Below are positions 45,769 through 58,261 of a stretch of DNA of 64,000 bases, in pieces. The number at the start of each line of letters is the position of its first letter. Within the stretch, counting starts at the first letter, position 1. The stretch lies in contig WPIO01000226.1 in assembly GCA_009760855.2 (NCBI GenBank), positions 62,001-126,000 on the forward strand, given 5' to 3'. The position numbers were made by a program, and so were the translations under genes. Under the pieces are notes generated by a model, which saw only the letters and a program-made list of their open reading frames with translations, was not told the origin of the DNA and searched no databases. The stretch is from Cristatella mucedo (lineage: Eukaryota; Bryozoa; Phylactolaemata; Cristatellidae).

Positions 45769-46554
45769 TTCGCAGCAGCTGTTCGCGAGCTCGCTCACCA
45801 GTCCTGCGGACCGAGCTACGCGTTCTGACAAAGACAACGACTACGGACGGCGGCGAGTTGAAACGGCGTCGCTCCGGCATTGCGCTGCACGCGCTTCGGG
45901 AGCGCGTTTGGGGGAGAGGGGTGTTCGGGCAGAGGGTAGAAAGCGCAAGAGCTCACGCGCCATAGCGATGCCGTGACGTGAGTGTCACGTGACGTAAAAC
46001 CCGCGAGAGTTCGCTGGATTAAGGTCGGAGGTGCGACGGAGCTGCGTCGCGAGTAATGAGCGACGCAGATGGAGACAGGAGCCGTGCATCGTCTAAGCAA
46101 GTCAGAAGTCACCGCAAGTGGCGCACCTGAGTCGAACTGCCCGCTCGACGCCTTGAATCAAACGGCACTGGCGGCGAGCACGAGCGAATCTCGGGATTTC
46201 TTAGATGGGTGCTCTCTCAAGCGTTGGACGAAAAAACAAAAACCTACAGGTTATGCGATTCAACGGGCTCCTGTACAAAATTAAAACAAGAATGGATCAT
46301 TTGCATAGGAGCTCAAGAGAACCAAACCTCTATCCAGGTGCTTTAAAAACTCTCTGCAAAAAAGCACCTATCAGTGGTCGTATGCTACGCACGGTATCGT
46401 GCTCAGATCGGGACGAAAAAGCAAACGAGTATCAAGCTTAGGGCTGCGTGCCAAAAGAAGGCGAGAAGACGCTCAGGTGACGCCGGTTAGCAGGGCCTCA
46501 GTCTAACGGCACGGACTGAATCATAAGTAAATGACTCATTTGCAGAGCGACATA

Positions 46555-46725
46555 AGAGAATGTGCACGCTGACCGTGCGCATGCCACCCCTAACCACGTA
46601 ATTCGTGTTGTTTATTGAGTATGCTACCACTAAACATTCGTTCCTTTGTAGCAAATGATAAGTGCCTATGAAGAGATTGAGTTCCCTGAGGGCGCTATAT
46701 CAAATTTATTATTATTATTAATATA
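46555..46725 (+). mobile_element. LINE-A 3' UTR fragment
   Basis: ACCCCTAACCACGTAATTCG, GAGATTGAGTTCCCTGAGGG and a terminal (ATT)n match the last ~170 bases of LINE-A. No coding part is present. Confidence 0.8.
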
Positions 46726-48850
46726 AATTTATGCATGTCCAGAGTCTCGTGGTCTCTCTGCAAGACGACCACCGCACCCACGTAATGCACCACCTCTACG
46801 AACTACACGGGACGGAACAGCTCCGGCATCAATCCGCACGCCGGCCTGAGACGTGTATTTCGGCTGCGCCCTCATTCGGGCCTGCACGCTCTCGCCAACT
46901 GTGCAGCCGACTCTGCTTGCACTCTCCACTCTGCCAATAGACACAGAGGTCCTTACCAGAAGACCCAGCAGTAAGTGTGCATGAAAGGGTGAGGTCGTGT
47001 GCAGACATCAAAAGGGGATGCCACTCAAATCGAAGGCCGTAATTCAGCGGCTGGTCCACAACCGCTAGGAGTCCTGCTTGTACCGAATGTGGCCCTGCGG
47101 AGGGGCCACATTTGGGGCCCGAGTGGGGGGACCTCAAACGGTTTCGCGGGGCTTGGCTTAGGCTGGCCATCCTTGGCAAAAAGCTTTGCGTAGCTCCAGC
47201 CGGTCCATCTGGCGCGACGCGGCTCGGCTCCAGCGGACTGCGTAGACCTGCCTGCGTCTGATAATCGGCAGCAATCAATGGCCTCCGACGTTTCGGGCAG
47301 CAGGCAGGGCAGCGCACCGGCAATGGAGCAGTCGTCGCTGGTGCTGCCGCTCGTGGTGTTGCAAAGCGAACTTGCACGTTGCGGCCGAAAACGTGCACCG
47401 GCCGCAAATCCTATTTCAAGCCCCGACAGGCCCAAGCAAATGTGCACGGGCTTAGTCAAGCTGCGCCTTAATAAAGGACTCTGCACAAAAGCAGACATCA
47501 AAAGACCATAACGCGGCCATAGCATGAACATCGAGTCACATCATTTAGGAGGGAGCTATGACCAGCCGTTTGTTTGCACGGTCTAAAGAGCGCATCGAGG
47601 CAGGCTCGCGCTTGGCGCAGCGTCGAGACGTTTCACGGGAGGGGAGGCGAGTACTCGCGGTCCGGAGTGGGGCGCACCGAGTGCAACTTCGGTCCGATTC
47701 AGCGACGAGTTCCCCCTATTTAATTTTGCATGCTTCCTGGCGAGGCATTTTGCGGCGCAGACCTCCGGGCTGTCGGAAATTGGGACGCGCCCACCCCTTT
47801 CGAGTAAGGTTCTAAAGAGCGCTTCCGGGAGCCGAACCTTCGAGCAGCCCGAAGATTCGAAGAGGAGGCTGTCGCTTCCTATTGGAGAAACGCTACCGCA
47901 TTCTCATTTGGGTGATGAAGAGCTGCGACGATCGAGAAGAGGGGGATTAAAGAGAGGGATTTATTAGTGCGTAATCAAGGAGAGCTACTGCCGGGTGGCG
48001 GCGCAGCGATTGCGCTGCTTCAGGTTTTGCCCTTTGCCCTGAGCACAATAGCCGCACTCTCGCCTACGAAGGCGGCCCGCGGTCGCGCTGCTCGAGGTTT
48101 GGTGAGGCCACCGCGATACAAGATCGGCTGTCGCCATTATTCGTCGCGCGTCGGCTGAGACCAGCAACGTTATGAGGCTGCGTTTGGTGCCTACGTCGCA
48201 ACCGGACGGGGAAGCCGAACAGCACGTTTGTACTAACAGCTTCCAGTTCAGAGTCGGTCGCTTGGACAGGAGGATATACAGTCTTCAGGCGGCGAGCGAT
48301 AAAGGCTATAGCGGACAGCGTAATTTCGGTAATCGCATTTATCCGGTAATTGTGTTAGCGAAGCCCGGCCGCAGAGAACGGCCCTAGCAATCCCCTGAAC
48401 ACTAAGTGGGCTGAGCGTGTTGGTAGCCAGATTTGGAGCAAGACTCTCTTTATGACTTATATATTATTTTAAGACTGTCAAAATGGTTTTATTTAATTGA
48501 TGACACTGCCCCTGATCGCTGTACGAGTGGGCTGTGACACTCGATGTGGTAAGCAGCCCGGACGTGCTATTAGTGTTTGTTTTGACAAGTGAGTCGGGGG
48601 ACTTCGGTAGGCGAGAGGGGCGAGGAGAGTTGTGCTTCGCTCTGCTCCGTGTGTAGGGAGAATAAACTGGTGGTGTTGCTCGTCGGCTGGTGTTCTGTGC
48701 CGTTCGCGACGATAATTCAGACTACAGTCTTTGTCTCCTACAAACTGGAAGACCGTAATAAGGCTCGAGTAGGTAGGAAGAACGTAGGAAGCGATACTCG
48801 CCGTCTAAACCAGACTTCAGAAACGCTGACGTAGATGCCCCGACCGAGAC

Positions 48851-48965
48851 ACCCGCGGCATAGATACACCGCGGCATAGATACACTGCGGCACAGATACA
48901 CCGCGGCATAGACACCGTGGCATAGATACACCGTAGCATAGATACACCGCGATATAGATATACGT
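48851..48965 (+). repeat. ~17-bp minisatellite, about 7 copies
   Basis: CGCGGCATAGATACAC repeats with variants (CTGCGGCACAGATACAC, CGTAGCATAGATACAC), ending in GATATAGATATACG. Confidence 0.9.
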
Positions 48966-49159
48966 ATTTGGATACACCGAGAGTGAGACTGATCGGCGGT
49001 ACTCTCCAGCCGTTTCGGCGAGCAGCACAAGCCCCACCCCCGAGTGTGTCGACACCTCTTCGCCGCGTTGCTCCATTGCACACCGAGCGGAATGCTGACA
49101 CTTGCGAGGTCAGCCGCGGTTCCGAGCTGGGCGGAGCCATGCGCGTGCGTAGCATTCCG

Positions 49160-49476
49160 TAACTGCGGCGGCCAATCGCTTAGGCGGTTGGAGGGCCGGC
49201 AGCTGGAGGCGCGAATGTCTGAATGTCATGCCGCCGATTGCCGTGCATTGCCCTCGCATGTACGCTCAGAATTGGTTGATAGGACGCGGTTGTACTTTTA
49301 ATATAGCGCACACTGCTACGCAAGAGAAAATGTGATCTTCTCCCACCAGCTTCGCTTGTAATTGTAACAGGAAATCGTAGATTGCTGTATTGTCTCGGGC
49401 ACTTGCTGCCGATTGCCATGCATGGCCCAAGGTTGAACGCGAAAAAGGACAGCGAGGCATGCGCGCCCATAGGGAG
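49160..49476 (+). repeat. ~175-bp satellite, left part (2 units)
   Basis: CCGATTGCCGTGCATTGCCC near 49230 and GCCGATTGCCATGCATGGCC near 49408 are the signature word of the satellite that continues right of the LTR. The left border is gradual. Confidence 0.7.
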
Positions 49477-50830
49477 TGTTATGTAGTAGGATAATTACAA
49501 AATTCAAACAACGAGTTTCCAGCAAATTTGAACCAGATTGCTGCAGAGACAACGGCCCTTGTCGTGTGAAGCGCCCTGCTGGCCTGGGCTGAATTTTAGC
49601 GCGAACAAGAGCTGTTCGGAGGCGGGCTAGAACTCCTTCGTCCTGGAGCAGTGAGCCAGAGAGGAGCGTCAGTGCGGTTAGAGAGGAAGCGCTTAAGAGC
49701 AAGCCAGGAAGCTCTCCAACCAGCGGTGGTGAGTCGGCCTTTAGAATGGGTCCGATACCCGCGGGAGCTGCTGATTGATGTTGGCTGGCCTGTCAACCTT
49801 CGCCATCATTCTGTCCAAAAAGAATCGTCTGGAACCCATTCGCCATTCAAGCTGGACAGAGGGGACATTCCAGTGGCCTAGTGCCGGTATTAATTCCTTA
49901 CCGTAAGGGGCCCTGGTGTCGGGCCTAATACCACTAAGCTCTTGCCCCATTGTCTCAGCTAAGTATTTAAGAGTCGAGCGACGCTCGCTCTGGGTCTTAA
50001 TATCTTCGTGTCTTTGGTCCGGCTCTGCGCTTCGACGCCGTCGGGCACCCGTTTCTCTGAAAGCGAGGGAGGAGGGCGGGCTGTCCGCCGACGATGGACG
50101 GAACAGGACAAGACAGCGCTAGGAGGATTCGGTGGACTCCACCGAATACGATCGTATCGCGCCCGAGCTGGCATTCCGCGATTCTTTCGTGTTTTGTGTG
50201 TGCGCGCTAGCACGCGGTCACGGCATAGGGATTTGCCGGTGCGAGCTAGGCGTAGTTGGCGTGTGTGGAGTATTCCTGCCGCACTGGTGGAAACCAAGTT
50301 CTAGTTCTCCGGTCAGGGTTTAAACTCTGGTTAGGGCTCCGTCTATTTGGGTCGTTTCCCATTATACACGTAAGCAGCCCCAGTGTGGAGAAGTATTCCC
50401 TCCGCAAGAGTGTTTGAGGTGGCGTGTGTGGAGTGTTCCTGTCGCACTGGTGGAAACCGAGTTCTAGTTCTCCGGTCAGGGTTTAGGCTCGGGTTCGCGC
50501 TCCAGTGCGGAGAAGTATTCCCTCCGCAAGAGTGTTGGTCCTGTTGAGAACGTGCGAGGAGTGTGGAGATAAAGCTGAACTAGACGCGCAGCGACTTTTT
50601 GCGCTTGCAAATAAAGTTCAGTAAAATACCCAATTTGTGTTTCGTTTTCCAATTCACGCCACGGACTCACGACCGCCTTTAGTAACGGTAAGCAGGTCAG
50701 CGCCAGAAACGCTCGTTTCGTGGCGGCCAGCTTATTGCGCGTAGGCGCGCACCGAACGGCAGTAGGCGCAAGGTTACGCCGCTAGGTAAGCGGCAGGTCA
50801 AGCCTACCCCGCCGAGCCTTCGGCGTTACA
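49477..50830 (+). mobile_element. Putative solo LTR, ~1.35 kb
   Basis: The element starts TGTTATGTAG and ends GGCGTTACA, short inverted TGT...ACA ends as expected of LTRs. It contains a TATA-like GTATTTAAGAG at 49961 and an AATAAAGTTCAG poly(A) signal at 50612. The second copy (61595-63580, inverted) is independent evidence that this is a repeat unit. No internal region, primer-binding site or coding part is adjacent, so this is a solo LTR. I see no clear target-site duplication (flanks GGGAG and CGTGG), which may reflect age. It interrupts the 175-bp satellite. Confidence 0.65.
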
Positions 50831-53450
50831 CGTGGATTACCGTGCATCGCCCTAGATTGTGCCTTTGTCGATTGTATAAAAGGATGTGGCTGCACTTTTA
50901 ATGCAGTGCAGTGCAATACGCATTTTTCCATTTTTACGCAATTTTCTACTGATTTTCCTATCTGCCCCTACTATTGCTGTTGAGTGCAATGGATTGCTGA
51001 CAGTTAACAAACAAAGCATCTTGAAAGTTCCACGGTTTTACTTTGGATACAGCGGAATGTAATCTGTAATGACAATTGAGGCTTCGACCGTTGGCGACAG
51101 AAGGTTTAGTTCTGCAGGTCCTAGACTGTGGAACTCGCTTCCACAATTCTTACGCAACGACAACTACTCTCATACTGCCAACTTTGGCTCGTCCTTTTCA
51201 GCGGTCCTGAGCTGCTATTTCCATGCTACTCACTACCTCAACTGCTCTACTAACTCTGCTATGCTTCTCATTTTCTCTTTGATGCGTTGGCTACCGAATG
51301 TTGGCCACCGAATGCGTACCGAAAGCCGCTTAGGCTGTGAGTGCGCTATACAAAACTCTCCTGCTTAACACCCACATGGTCGTTATGACTTTTTGGAGTT
51401 ACAGACGGAGATACATACACATTTTGCATTGCCAATTTCTCTTCAATTCGCTGATAATTGGGGTATTGGCCCCAGGACATTGCTGTTGATTGCCGTACAT
51501 TGCTCACAATTGTATGTTCGCGATTGGTTGGAAGGATTTGATTGCACTTTGAACACAGGGGGCTGTGACAGGTAAGATATATTTGATCTTGGCCCAGTCA
51601 CTTTCCAGCGATTTGCGATGGACCATAATGGATTGCCGTATTCGCCCGGGCCGCCTGTTAGCATGCATTGCCAAGATTGAAAGGTCAGAGCTTGCTGAAA
51701 GTATGTGTGCACGCAGTGAGATGTTACGCGGAATAAGAATTGGAGCTTGGTGCAGCCGATTTCTCGTCAATTTGCCACGGATTTCGGTACTAGTCCATGC
51801 CATTGCTGTCGATTGCCTTACATTGTTAACAATTAACTTGCAAAATAACTTGAAAATCCTACAATTTCACTTTTAACATAAAGAAATGTGAAATGCGATG
51901 ACAATCGGCACTTCGTGAAGCCAATTTAGTGTCAACTTGCCACGGATTGTAGTGGATTGCTGCTTCGTGCCGAGCCGTTGCCGTAGATTGCCGTGCATTG
52001 CCCGAAATTGTACGAGCGCAATTGTTTAAAATGATGTGATTGACATTAACCAGTGTGCTTTGTAGCATGCATTAAAAAGTGGAGCATTGTGAAACAAATT
52101 TCAGAGCATTTTGCTTCAGATTGCTGTAAATTGAGGTATTGGCCCGGGCCATTTCGGTCAATTGCAGTGCATTGCTGCCGAATGATCGAGGCGATTGTAG
52201 TGAAATTGTGGGATTATACAATAACCAAATATTAGAGCAACGTGCAATCAGTATTAAAGCATAAGTGTACGTATTCTGGTCGTTTTTCGGTGGGTTTCGG
52301 TACATCGACGTACTGGCCTGGGCAGTTGCAGTCGATTGCAGTGCATTACTACAGAATGGCCGAGGTAATTACGGTGAAGTTATGCAAGTACACAACAACC
52401 AAAGAGTAGAGCAGCGTGCAATCATAGTTAGAGCTTCAAGTGTACGCATTCTGGTCGCTGTCTAGCAAATTGTAGGGGATTTCGGCTGATTGAGGTGGAT
52501 TGCAGTATGGGGCAGGGTCGTTGCAGTCGATTGCAATTCATTGCATGAGAACGGGCGTGCACAATGGAGCAAAATTTTGTGGTAGCACTTTGAACTGACT
52601 CTAGTCCGATATGCAATGTCAATTAGAGCTTCGCGATGGCGATTTGAGGTTTATTTGTACTGGAATAGAGTGGATTGCAGCAGTTTTCCATCTCACTTCA
52701 GGCGATTGCCGCCCGTTGCCACAGTGCGAGATTGCACAATTTTCTTTATTTTTCACGGTTGTGCACACAGCACAGTGCACTGTAATATGCAATAAAAACT
52801 GGAGCTCGGCGCAATGTATTCCGATTCTTATGCGGTGGATTATGTAGATTGAAGTGGATTGGGGTATTGGCCCGGGCTACTGCAGTCGATTGCAGTGTAT
52901 TGAACGAGAACGGCCGTGCCAATGCAAGTGAATTTTTTAAAATAAAATTTCCACATGCTGTCATATGCAATCAAAACAGGAGCTTTTCGATCAGGATTTC
53001 TTTCGTTGCATGTTATAATGCAGTTGATTGCTTTGGATTGTGGTATTGGCCTGGGCCACTGCAATCTCATTTCAGTGGACTTCATGAAACGCGTTAACGG
53101 AATCGCATGCAATTTTCTGGGTAAATTGTGCGTGTAGCCTAGTTTGATATTCCAGACTTTTTGGAGCTGTTCGCAGCAGATTTGGGGTGGATCTGACAGG
53201 AACTAGAATGAATTTCGGTGGATTGCTATACTGGCGTCCAGTGCCAAAGCTCATTTGCATAAGTGCAGCTCATTTGCAAAAGTGCGCTTGCGTACAGCGA
53301 CATGAAATTTTGTGGATAGGTAAATTCAAACGTGTACTACAATATCAGAGAAAAGTGTGAGCTCGGCAATGCTTACATCTGGTCGTTGCTACCCTAATTA
53401 GAGTGGATCGAGGTGGATGGTGGTGATTTGGTAGAACCCCTCAGTGCCAC
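50831..53450 (+). repeat. ~175-bp degenerate satellite, about 12 units
   Basis: Units carry GGTATTGGCCCGGGCCA followed by GTCGATTGCAGTGCATTGC. Signatures lie near 51465, 51634, 51790, 51965, 52135, 52310, 52507, 52690, 52863, 53043 and 53230, a spacing of 156-197 bp. A second shared block is AATGCAATCAAAACTGGAGCTT-like. Substitutions are numerous, so the array is old. A LINE-B copy splits it at 51086-51428. No coding frame is shared among units. Confidence 0.85.
51086..51428 (+). mobile_element. LINE-B copy inserted in the satellite
   Basis: The coding end reads VGDRRFSSAGPRLWNSLPQF, then AVLSCYFHATHYLNC and MRTESRLGCECAI, typical of the C-terminus of CR1/Jockey-type reverse transcriptases. 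The 3' end GGAGTTACAGACGGAGATAC follows. It is flanked on both sides by satellite sequence (GAGGCTTCG left, TTGCCAATTTCTCTTC right), so the insertion postdates the array. Confidence 0.85.
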
Positions 53451-53559
53451 ATGCTGCTGCAGCTGACTAGAGGTGCTAGTGCTTGGAGCTCGTGCTACAA
53501 GTCGCTGGAGTAGATAAATCACGGATTATTTATTAATTTGCTACAACAGGTACGTGGCA

Positions 53560-53657
53560 GGCAATCGCAAGAAGCTGAGTGACATGCAGCTCCAGACAGG
53601 TAGCTGCCTCCCAGAGCTGCAATGCTGCAGCTGCCTTCACTTCATCGTCTGCTCTCA

Positions 53658-53692
<35 letters not shown>

Positions 53693-53697
53693 AGGGT
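53560..53697 (-). CDS. Possible exon with poly-Gln, minus strand
   Basis: After acceptor-like ACCCTGCAG the reverse strand reads about ten Gln from a CAG run. Then come LRADDEVKAAAALQLWEAAT and CLELHVTQLLAIACH, before donor GTACCT. The non-repeat part is a regular amphipathic helix pattern. It lies 3' of the propeller-like frame on the same strand and may be a later exon of the same gene. I do not recognise the family. Confidence 0.4.
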
Positions 53698-53857
53698 ACA
53701 CACTCACAGTCCGCTCGTCCCAGCCCAGCACGGCTAGCGTGGCCCTCTGTCCTCCGCCCAGTGACAAGCACCAAGGCCACTGCAGTCAGTGGCTGCTGTA
53801 GGAAACGACCTGCTGCAGCATCACTCCAGTCACAACAGAGAGCACCCTCACACTGTG

Positions 53858-54748
<891 letters not shown>

Positions 54749-54749
54749 G

Positions 54750-55555
54750 CTAGAATGCACGAACATCTCCTATTCATTAGAACATTTCCTGTGCTGCTGT
54801 ACATTCAACGTACATTTGCCATCGGCTGCAAGCACGAGCTCCCACACTCTGCTAGGTTGGGGAATTATTGAGCTCGGACGTGTTCAGTGATGATGTGATG
54901 ATGAGTACAATATGTCAATCCCATTTCAGTTGCTGTTAAAATAAAAAAAAGTTGACGGATATACGGCTCATCAAGTCGTTTGCATACCCATCTTTACATA
55001 TTTGCTGTTAATATAATAAAATTAAGTTTACATATTAAAATGGCTATTCATTGCTTTCCGGTACATTAGGCAGCATGCATGGCTGTACTTTGAGCTTGTC
55101 ATACGCGACCCCTATCTTCCCTCCCTCCCTTGCTCATGCCAAGCTAAATCTCAGCAGCTGCAAAACGGTAAGTAAAACGGTATGCCATACAGCCCACCTA
55201 TAGTCTTGTCACTGATTCATGAGGTGGTGCATCACCAGACCAGATGGGCCTCTAAAGGCATAACTATGGAGAATTACATGGGAATCTGTCCAATAGTTTT
55301 ATGAGCTCACGTTTAATCCTCTGAAGCTTTTAATGTAGACTTTATTTTGCATTATGAATGGGAAAGATAGCAGAAAGGTTGAATCGGGTAGACAGAGGAA
55401 AAATGAATCAGTATTGAAGCAACAGCTCAGTATGGTTTGAAAAAGGTGTGCAGTCAGCTGAGGCACGGGACAAGATTCGAGTGCTGAGACCCAAACGGAC
55501 CAGCAGCTCAACCAGGTCGTTAGTTGCTGGTAATGATAGCAGTATAATTCGAATC
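54750..55555. other. No recognisable feature
   Basis: AT-balanced unique DNA with short frames on both strands. No domain, repeat or RNA gene was recognised. The same is true of 55700-56440. Confidence 0.4.
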
Positions 55556-55690
55556 ACCAAGAGGCTCATCAAAACCGAAGCTATCGTGACGTCCACGAAT
55601 GGTCAAATAGTCTGATGATTCGAATGCTACTGACATGTCTAGCAGAACCATGGGTGTGATGATCAAGCCGTCTATCAAAAGGAGCAGAGC
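55556..55690 (-). mobile_element. Non-LTR reverse transcriptase relic
   Basis: The reverse strand reads VLLDMSVAFESSDYLTIRGR, the palm region around VLLDLSAAFDTVDH of CR1/Jockey-type reverse transcriptases. The first catalytic Asp of the AFD motif is Glu here. The next codons (HDSFGFDEP) fit the following helix, then similarity is lost. It is an isolated, inactive fragment. Confidence 0.65.
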
Positions 55691-56443
55691 TTGAACACTG
55701 GCAGCAAGAAAACCCTAAACCCTATTTAAAAAAATAAACCATAGTGCAGACAGATCGTAATATTGCCAATCTAACAGTACTCGATCAAAACGCAATTACA
55801 CCATTTTCGAATGGACCTTTGAAATCGAACTTTTGAAGTCATATTGAGAGTATTCATATTAGGGAGTCAACGATATTTCCCTGCTGAATGTACATTCCAT
55901 TTTTTGGAAATTATGCTTCAGCTTTTGGCAAGAGATATCCAGGCAGCACTGACAAATAAAAAATTGTTGGCTCAAAACGTTCTGCTGCAGTGAGACCACT
56001 GCTGCTAGCCAAGGCTTTTAACAAGGTACTTGACAAGACACATCTATGATGCACTGACTTATAAGTTAATGGCACTAGCAATCCCGCCATCCACCATCCA
56101 TGTTAACTCTAGGCTCCCTACCAAGCCAAATACATCTCTTAGCTACATCTCGGAAATGCACAAAGGTGCTTAGGCAAAAGTGCACGTCACTGGATTCTCA
56201 TATTTCGTGCATTCATTAAAATTTATGATACAGAAAAATGAAACTATGTAGATTTCATTGAAGTACAAATGCAGTAAATCCAGCAAAGCGTCTCCCAGAA
56301 ATTGCTGCATTTTCAATAATGGGAGTAAAAGCAACCATGCAATCCTGGCAGCATTACTCACAGCCGTATAGGCTAGCAAACTGGTAGCTAGGAATCTGAA
56401 AGCTGTTGGGCTGGCAAGTTGCGTTCAGAAAATGTAAACTCAC

Positions 56444-56511
56444 CTGCAGTGCTACTACCACCAGCATCATCCTTATAGAAGCTAGCATCAGCTAGGATTC
56501 AGTCAAGGCAG
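56444..56511 (-). CDS. TRIM-type gene, short downstream exon
   Basis: A 68-nt exon with acceptor TTTTCTTTGTAG and donor GTGAGT. In the phase set by the preceding exon it reads DCLD, a TGA, then ILADASFYKDDAGGSSTA. The single stop sits in otherwise ordinary coding sequence. The Asp/Ser/Gly-rich end suggests a linker leading to a C-terminal domain. Confidence 0.55.
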
Positions 56512-56621
56512 TCTACAAAGAAAAGGGCCTCAAGGAGTGTAACTGAGAAACTTCAGCAAGATTGGGTTCCAGCACCTCGAGCCACGGCATGCATGAACTG
56601 CAGAGCTTTGCAAGCAGCTAC

Positions 56622-57759
56622 CTGAGGTCAGCTCTGGAGTTCCCATCCATGAAGCGACCACTTCTTCTAAGTCATCAGGCAAAGATCCATTCAGAGCCAC
56701 AAGCTTTTCATTATCCGACGTCTCACTGAAGCTATCCAGCTGCTTGTCAAGCACTCCGAGCTGCAACCTCAAGGTCGCCTGCTGGTCCAGGAAATCCGGG
56801 TCGCTGGCCAAATCTGTGATGCTGCTGACGTATGCTGAGGCATGCTGCACTGACAGGTTCAGCTGCTCGGCCAAGCTTTGCAGGGCCACAGCGCTCTCCT
56901 CGACCTGGTCATAGACCAGTTCTTGACCTTGCTCTTTGTTCCTTTAAAGCGTTTGCTTACAGCATCCACTGCATACTTTTTCTTCGTCCTCAGCTCGTCT
57001 AGGTGAATGGCACGAGCCGATCGAATATCGCTGACCAGACTCTGGCCCAAAGTAGCGGCACAGACTTCCCATGTACACTCTGAAGAAGATGCTGCATGTT
57101 CTCTCGTGCATCCTTCAAAAAAACTTCGGCTTTCGGCTCTTTTAGCAGCTGTGTAACCGAGTGTCCCGGGCCTACGCACTGTCTGAGGCAGTCGGTGCAC
57201 TTGGCCTTCTTGCAGTCAAAGCACATCAGATCCAGCAGCTGCCGGTGCTGCAAGCACTGCTGCTGCCCTGAGGCTTGCAACACTTCACTCACGCTCTTGA
57301 TCTGATCGATGGCTACAATCACAATCACGGTTGCATCGGCTATGGCCTGGCAAGCAGTCTGAGCACACGGATCTCTGGCACTGCATGCACCAGTTGTCTG
57401 CCTGCTCGTCTGGTTTGTCACATTTTCTGCAAACAGTCTAATTGCCTGCTCGCACAGCTGTTGCGAGTTTCCCCAATTTGGCAATGCAGCGGTTGTGATG
57501 CTTTGTTATACTGATGTCAGTGGATACTTCGCAAGCAGGGCCGAGCATGCTCTTGAGCCCTCTGCTGTGCATGCTTGGTCTGCACAGCGACTGCAGCAGC
57601 TGTGCAAGCAGCGTAGCAGCAGAGGATCCTCTGCAATTAGTCCACAGGCGATGCAAGACAGCTGGCGCTCGTCCATCGATGCAAGTCGGTGCACCGGAAG
57701 CTCCTGTGCCAAAGCTGGTCTCAAAAAGGCATAGACCAAAAGCCTGGCTGGTTGATCGG
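56622..57759 (-). pseudogene. TRIM-type RING/B-box/coiled-coil gene with frame breaks
   Basis: A large exon from acceptor AACTGTTGTAG to donor GTAGCT. Domains in order: RING (ERQLSCIACGLIAED, LRCLHSCCSRC, later GPACEVSTDI), B-box 1 (NWCMQCQRSVCSDCLPGH), B-box 2 (QCLQHRQLLDLMCFDCKKAK, CTDCLRQ, GPGHSV), then a coiled-coil (VSDIRSARAIHLDELRTKKK, VYDQVEESAVALQSLAEQLN, TLRLQLGVLDKQLDSF). This is the tripartite motif of TRIM E3 ubiquitin ligases; zinc ligands of each finger are largely kept. The domains lie in different frames, with changes near 57545, 57455, 57425, 57310, 57055 and 56925, yet no stop falls inside the matched segments. That pattern fits either early decay or uncorrected one-base indels in the assembly. 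Which TRIM subclass depends on the C-terminal domain, not established here. Confidence 0.8.
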
Positions 57760-57997
57760 CTACAACAGTTAAGCACAAGAATCACATTGTGATAACAAGG
57801 AATAAAACAAAAAGTATTGCACAGCAGATACTTATAAAACAGGTGCATAGATAAGCATATCAATAATAGCCTAGCACAACAATTAAAACATCTGCATCCC
57901 ATAACTGTCTGTCCAGGAACCGTAAATACTGGATCACAAGGAAAATGGAAAATTTTTCCTTTAAAAGCAAATACATTCGACTCTTCTCCACATTGAG

Positions 57998-58261
57998 GGC
58001 AAAATGGATCAAGATGGCTACCTGCGTACCCTGGCCGACGTTGCTGTGCCCAGTGCATTGCGACTGCTAGCCCCTAATTTCATGCTTCAACAGGACATTG
58101 ATCCAAAGCATAATGCCAAAGTTGTGCTGCAACATATGGGACAAATTGCAAGCAGTATGGCATGCTATACCATCCGAAATAACTCTGAAGCTCGTTGAGT
58201 CCATGACAGCCCAAATAGGACAAGTGGTAGCTAATCGGGGAGGGGCCACATCCTACTAGAT
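57998..58261 (+). mobile_element. Tc1/mariner transposase relic
   Basis: The frame reads KMDQDGYLRTLADVAVPSAL then NFMLQQDIDPKHNAKVVLQH, the Tc1 region around the second catalytic Asp (QQDNDPKH-type). One frame over, the C-terminus reads WHAIPSEITLKLVESM, then QVVANRGGATSY and a stop at about 58261, matching the Tc1 end. The segment between them that would hold the third catalytic residue is deleted, and the 5' half is missing. No inverted terminal repeats were recognised. Confidence 0.85.

Larger units (their letters stand above)
44400..48845. other. GC-rich block with many overlapping frames, no gene named
   Basis: Long overlapping frames on several strands (for example 44987-45664 plus and 46829-47407 minus) come from GC-rich, CG-rich sequence and triplet minisatellites. 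None has a domain I recognise and none shows a consistent codon pattern. Contents that can be named are the LINE-B tail at 44806-44855, the minisatellites at 45008 and 45690, the LINE-A 3' end at 46555 and a minisatellite at 48851. Confidence 0.5.

Noticed and set aside
46829-47531. Two long minus-strand frames as a gene
   Set aside because: They overlap each other in different frames and contain no recognisable domain. The CG-rich composition explains the absence of stops.
57438-58058. 206-codon minus-strand frame containing CPQCGEES as a zinc-binding N-terminus of the TRIM gene
   Set aside because: Most of it is antisense to the Tc1 transposase relic and intron sequence. The RING exon begins at 57759 after a good acceptor.
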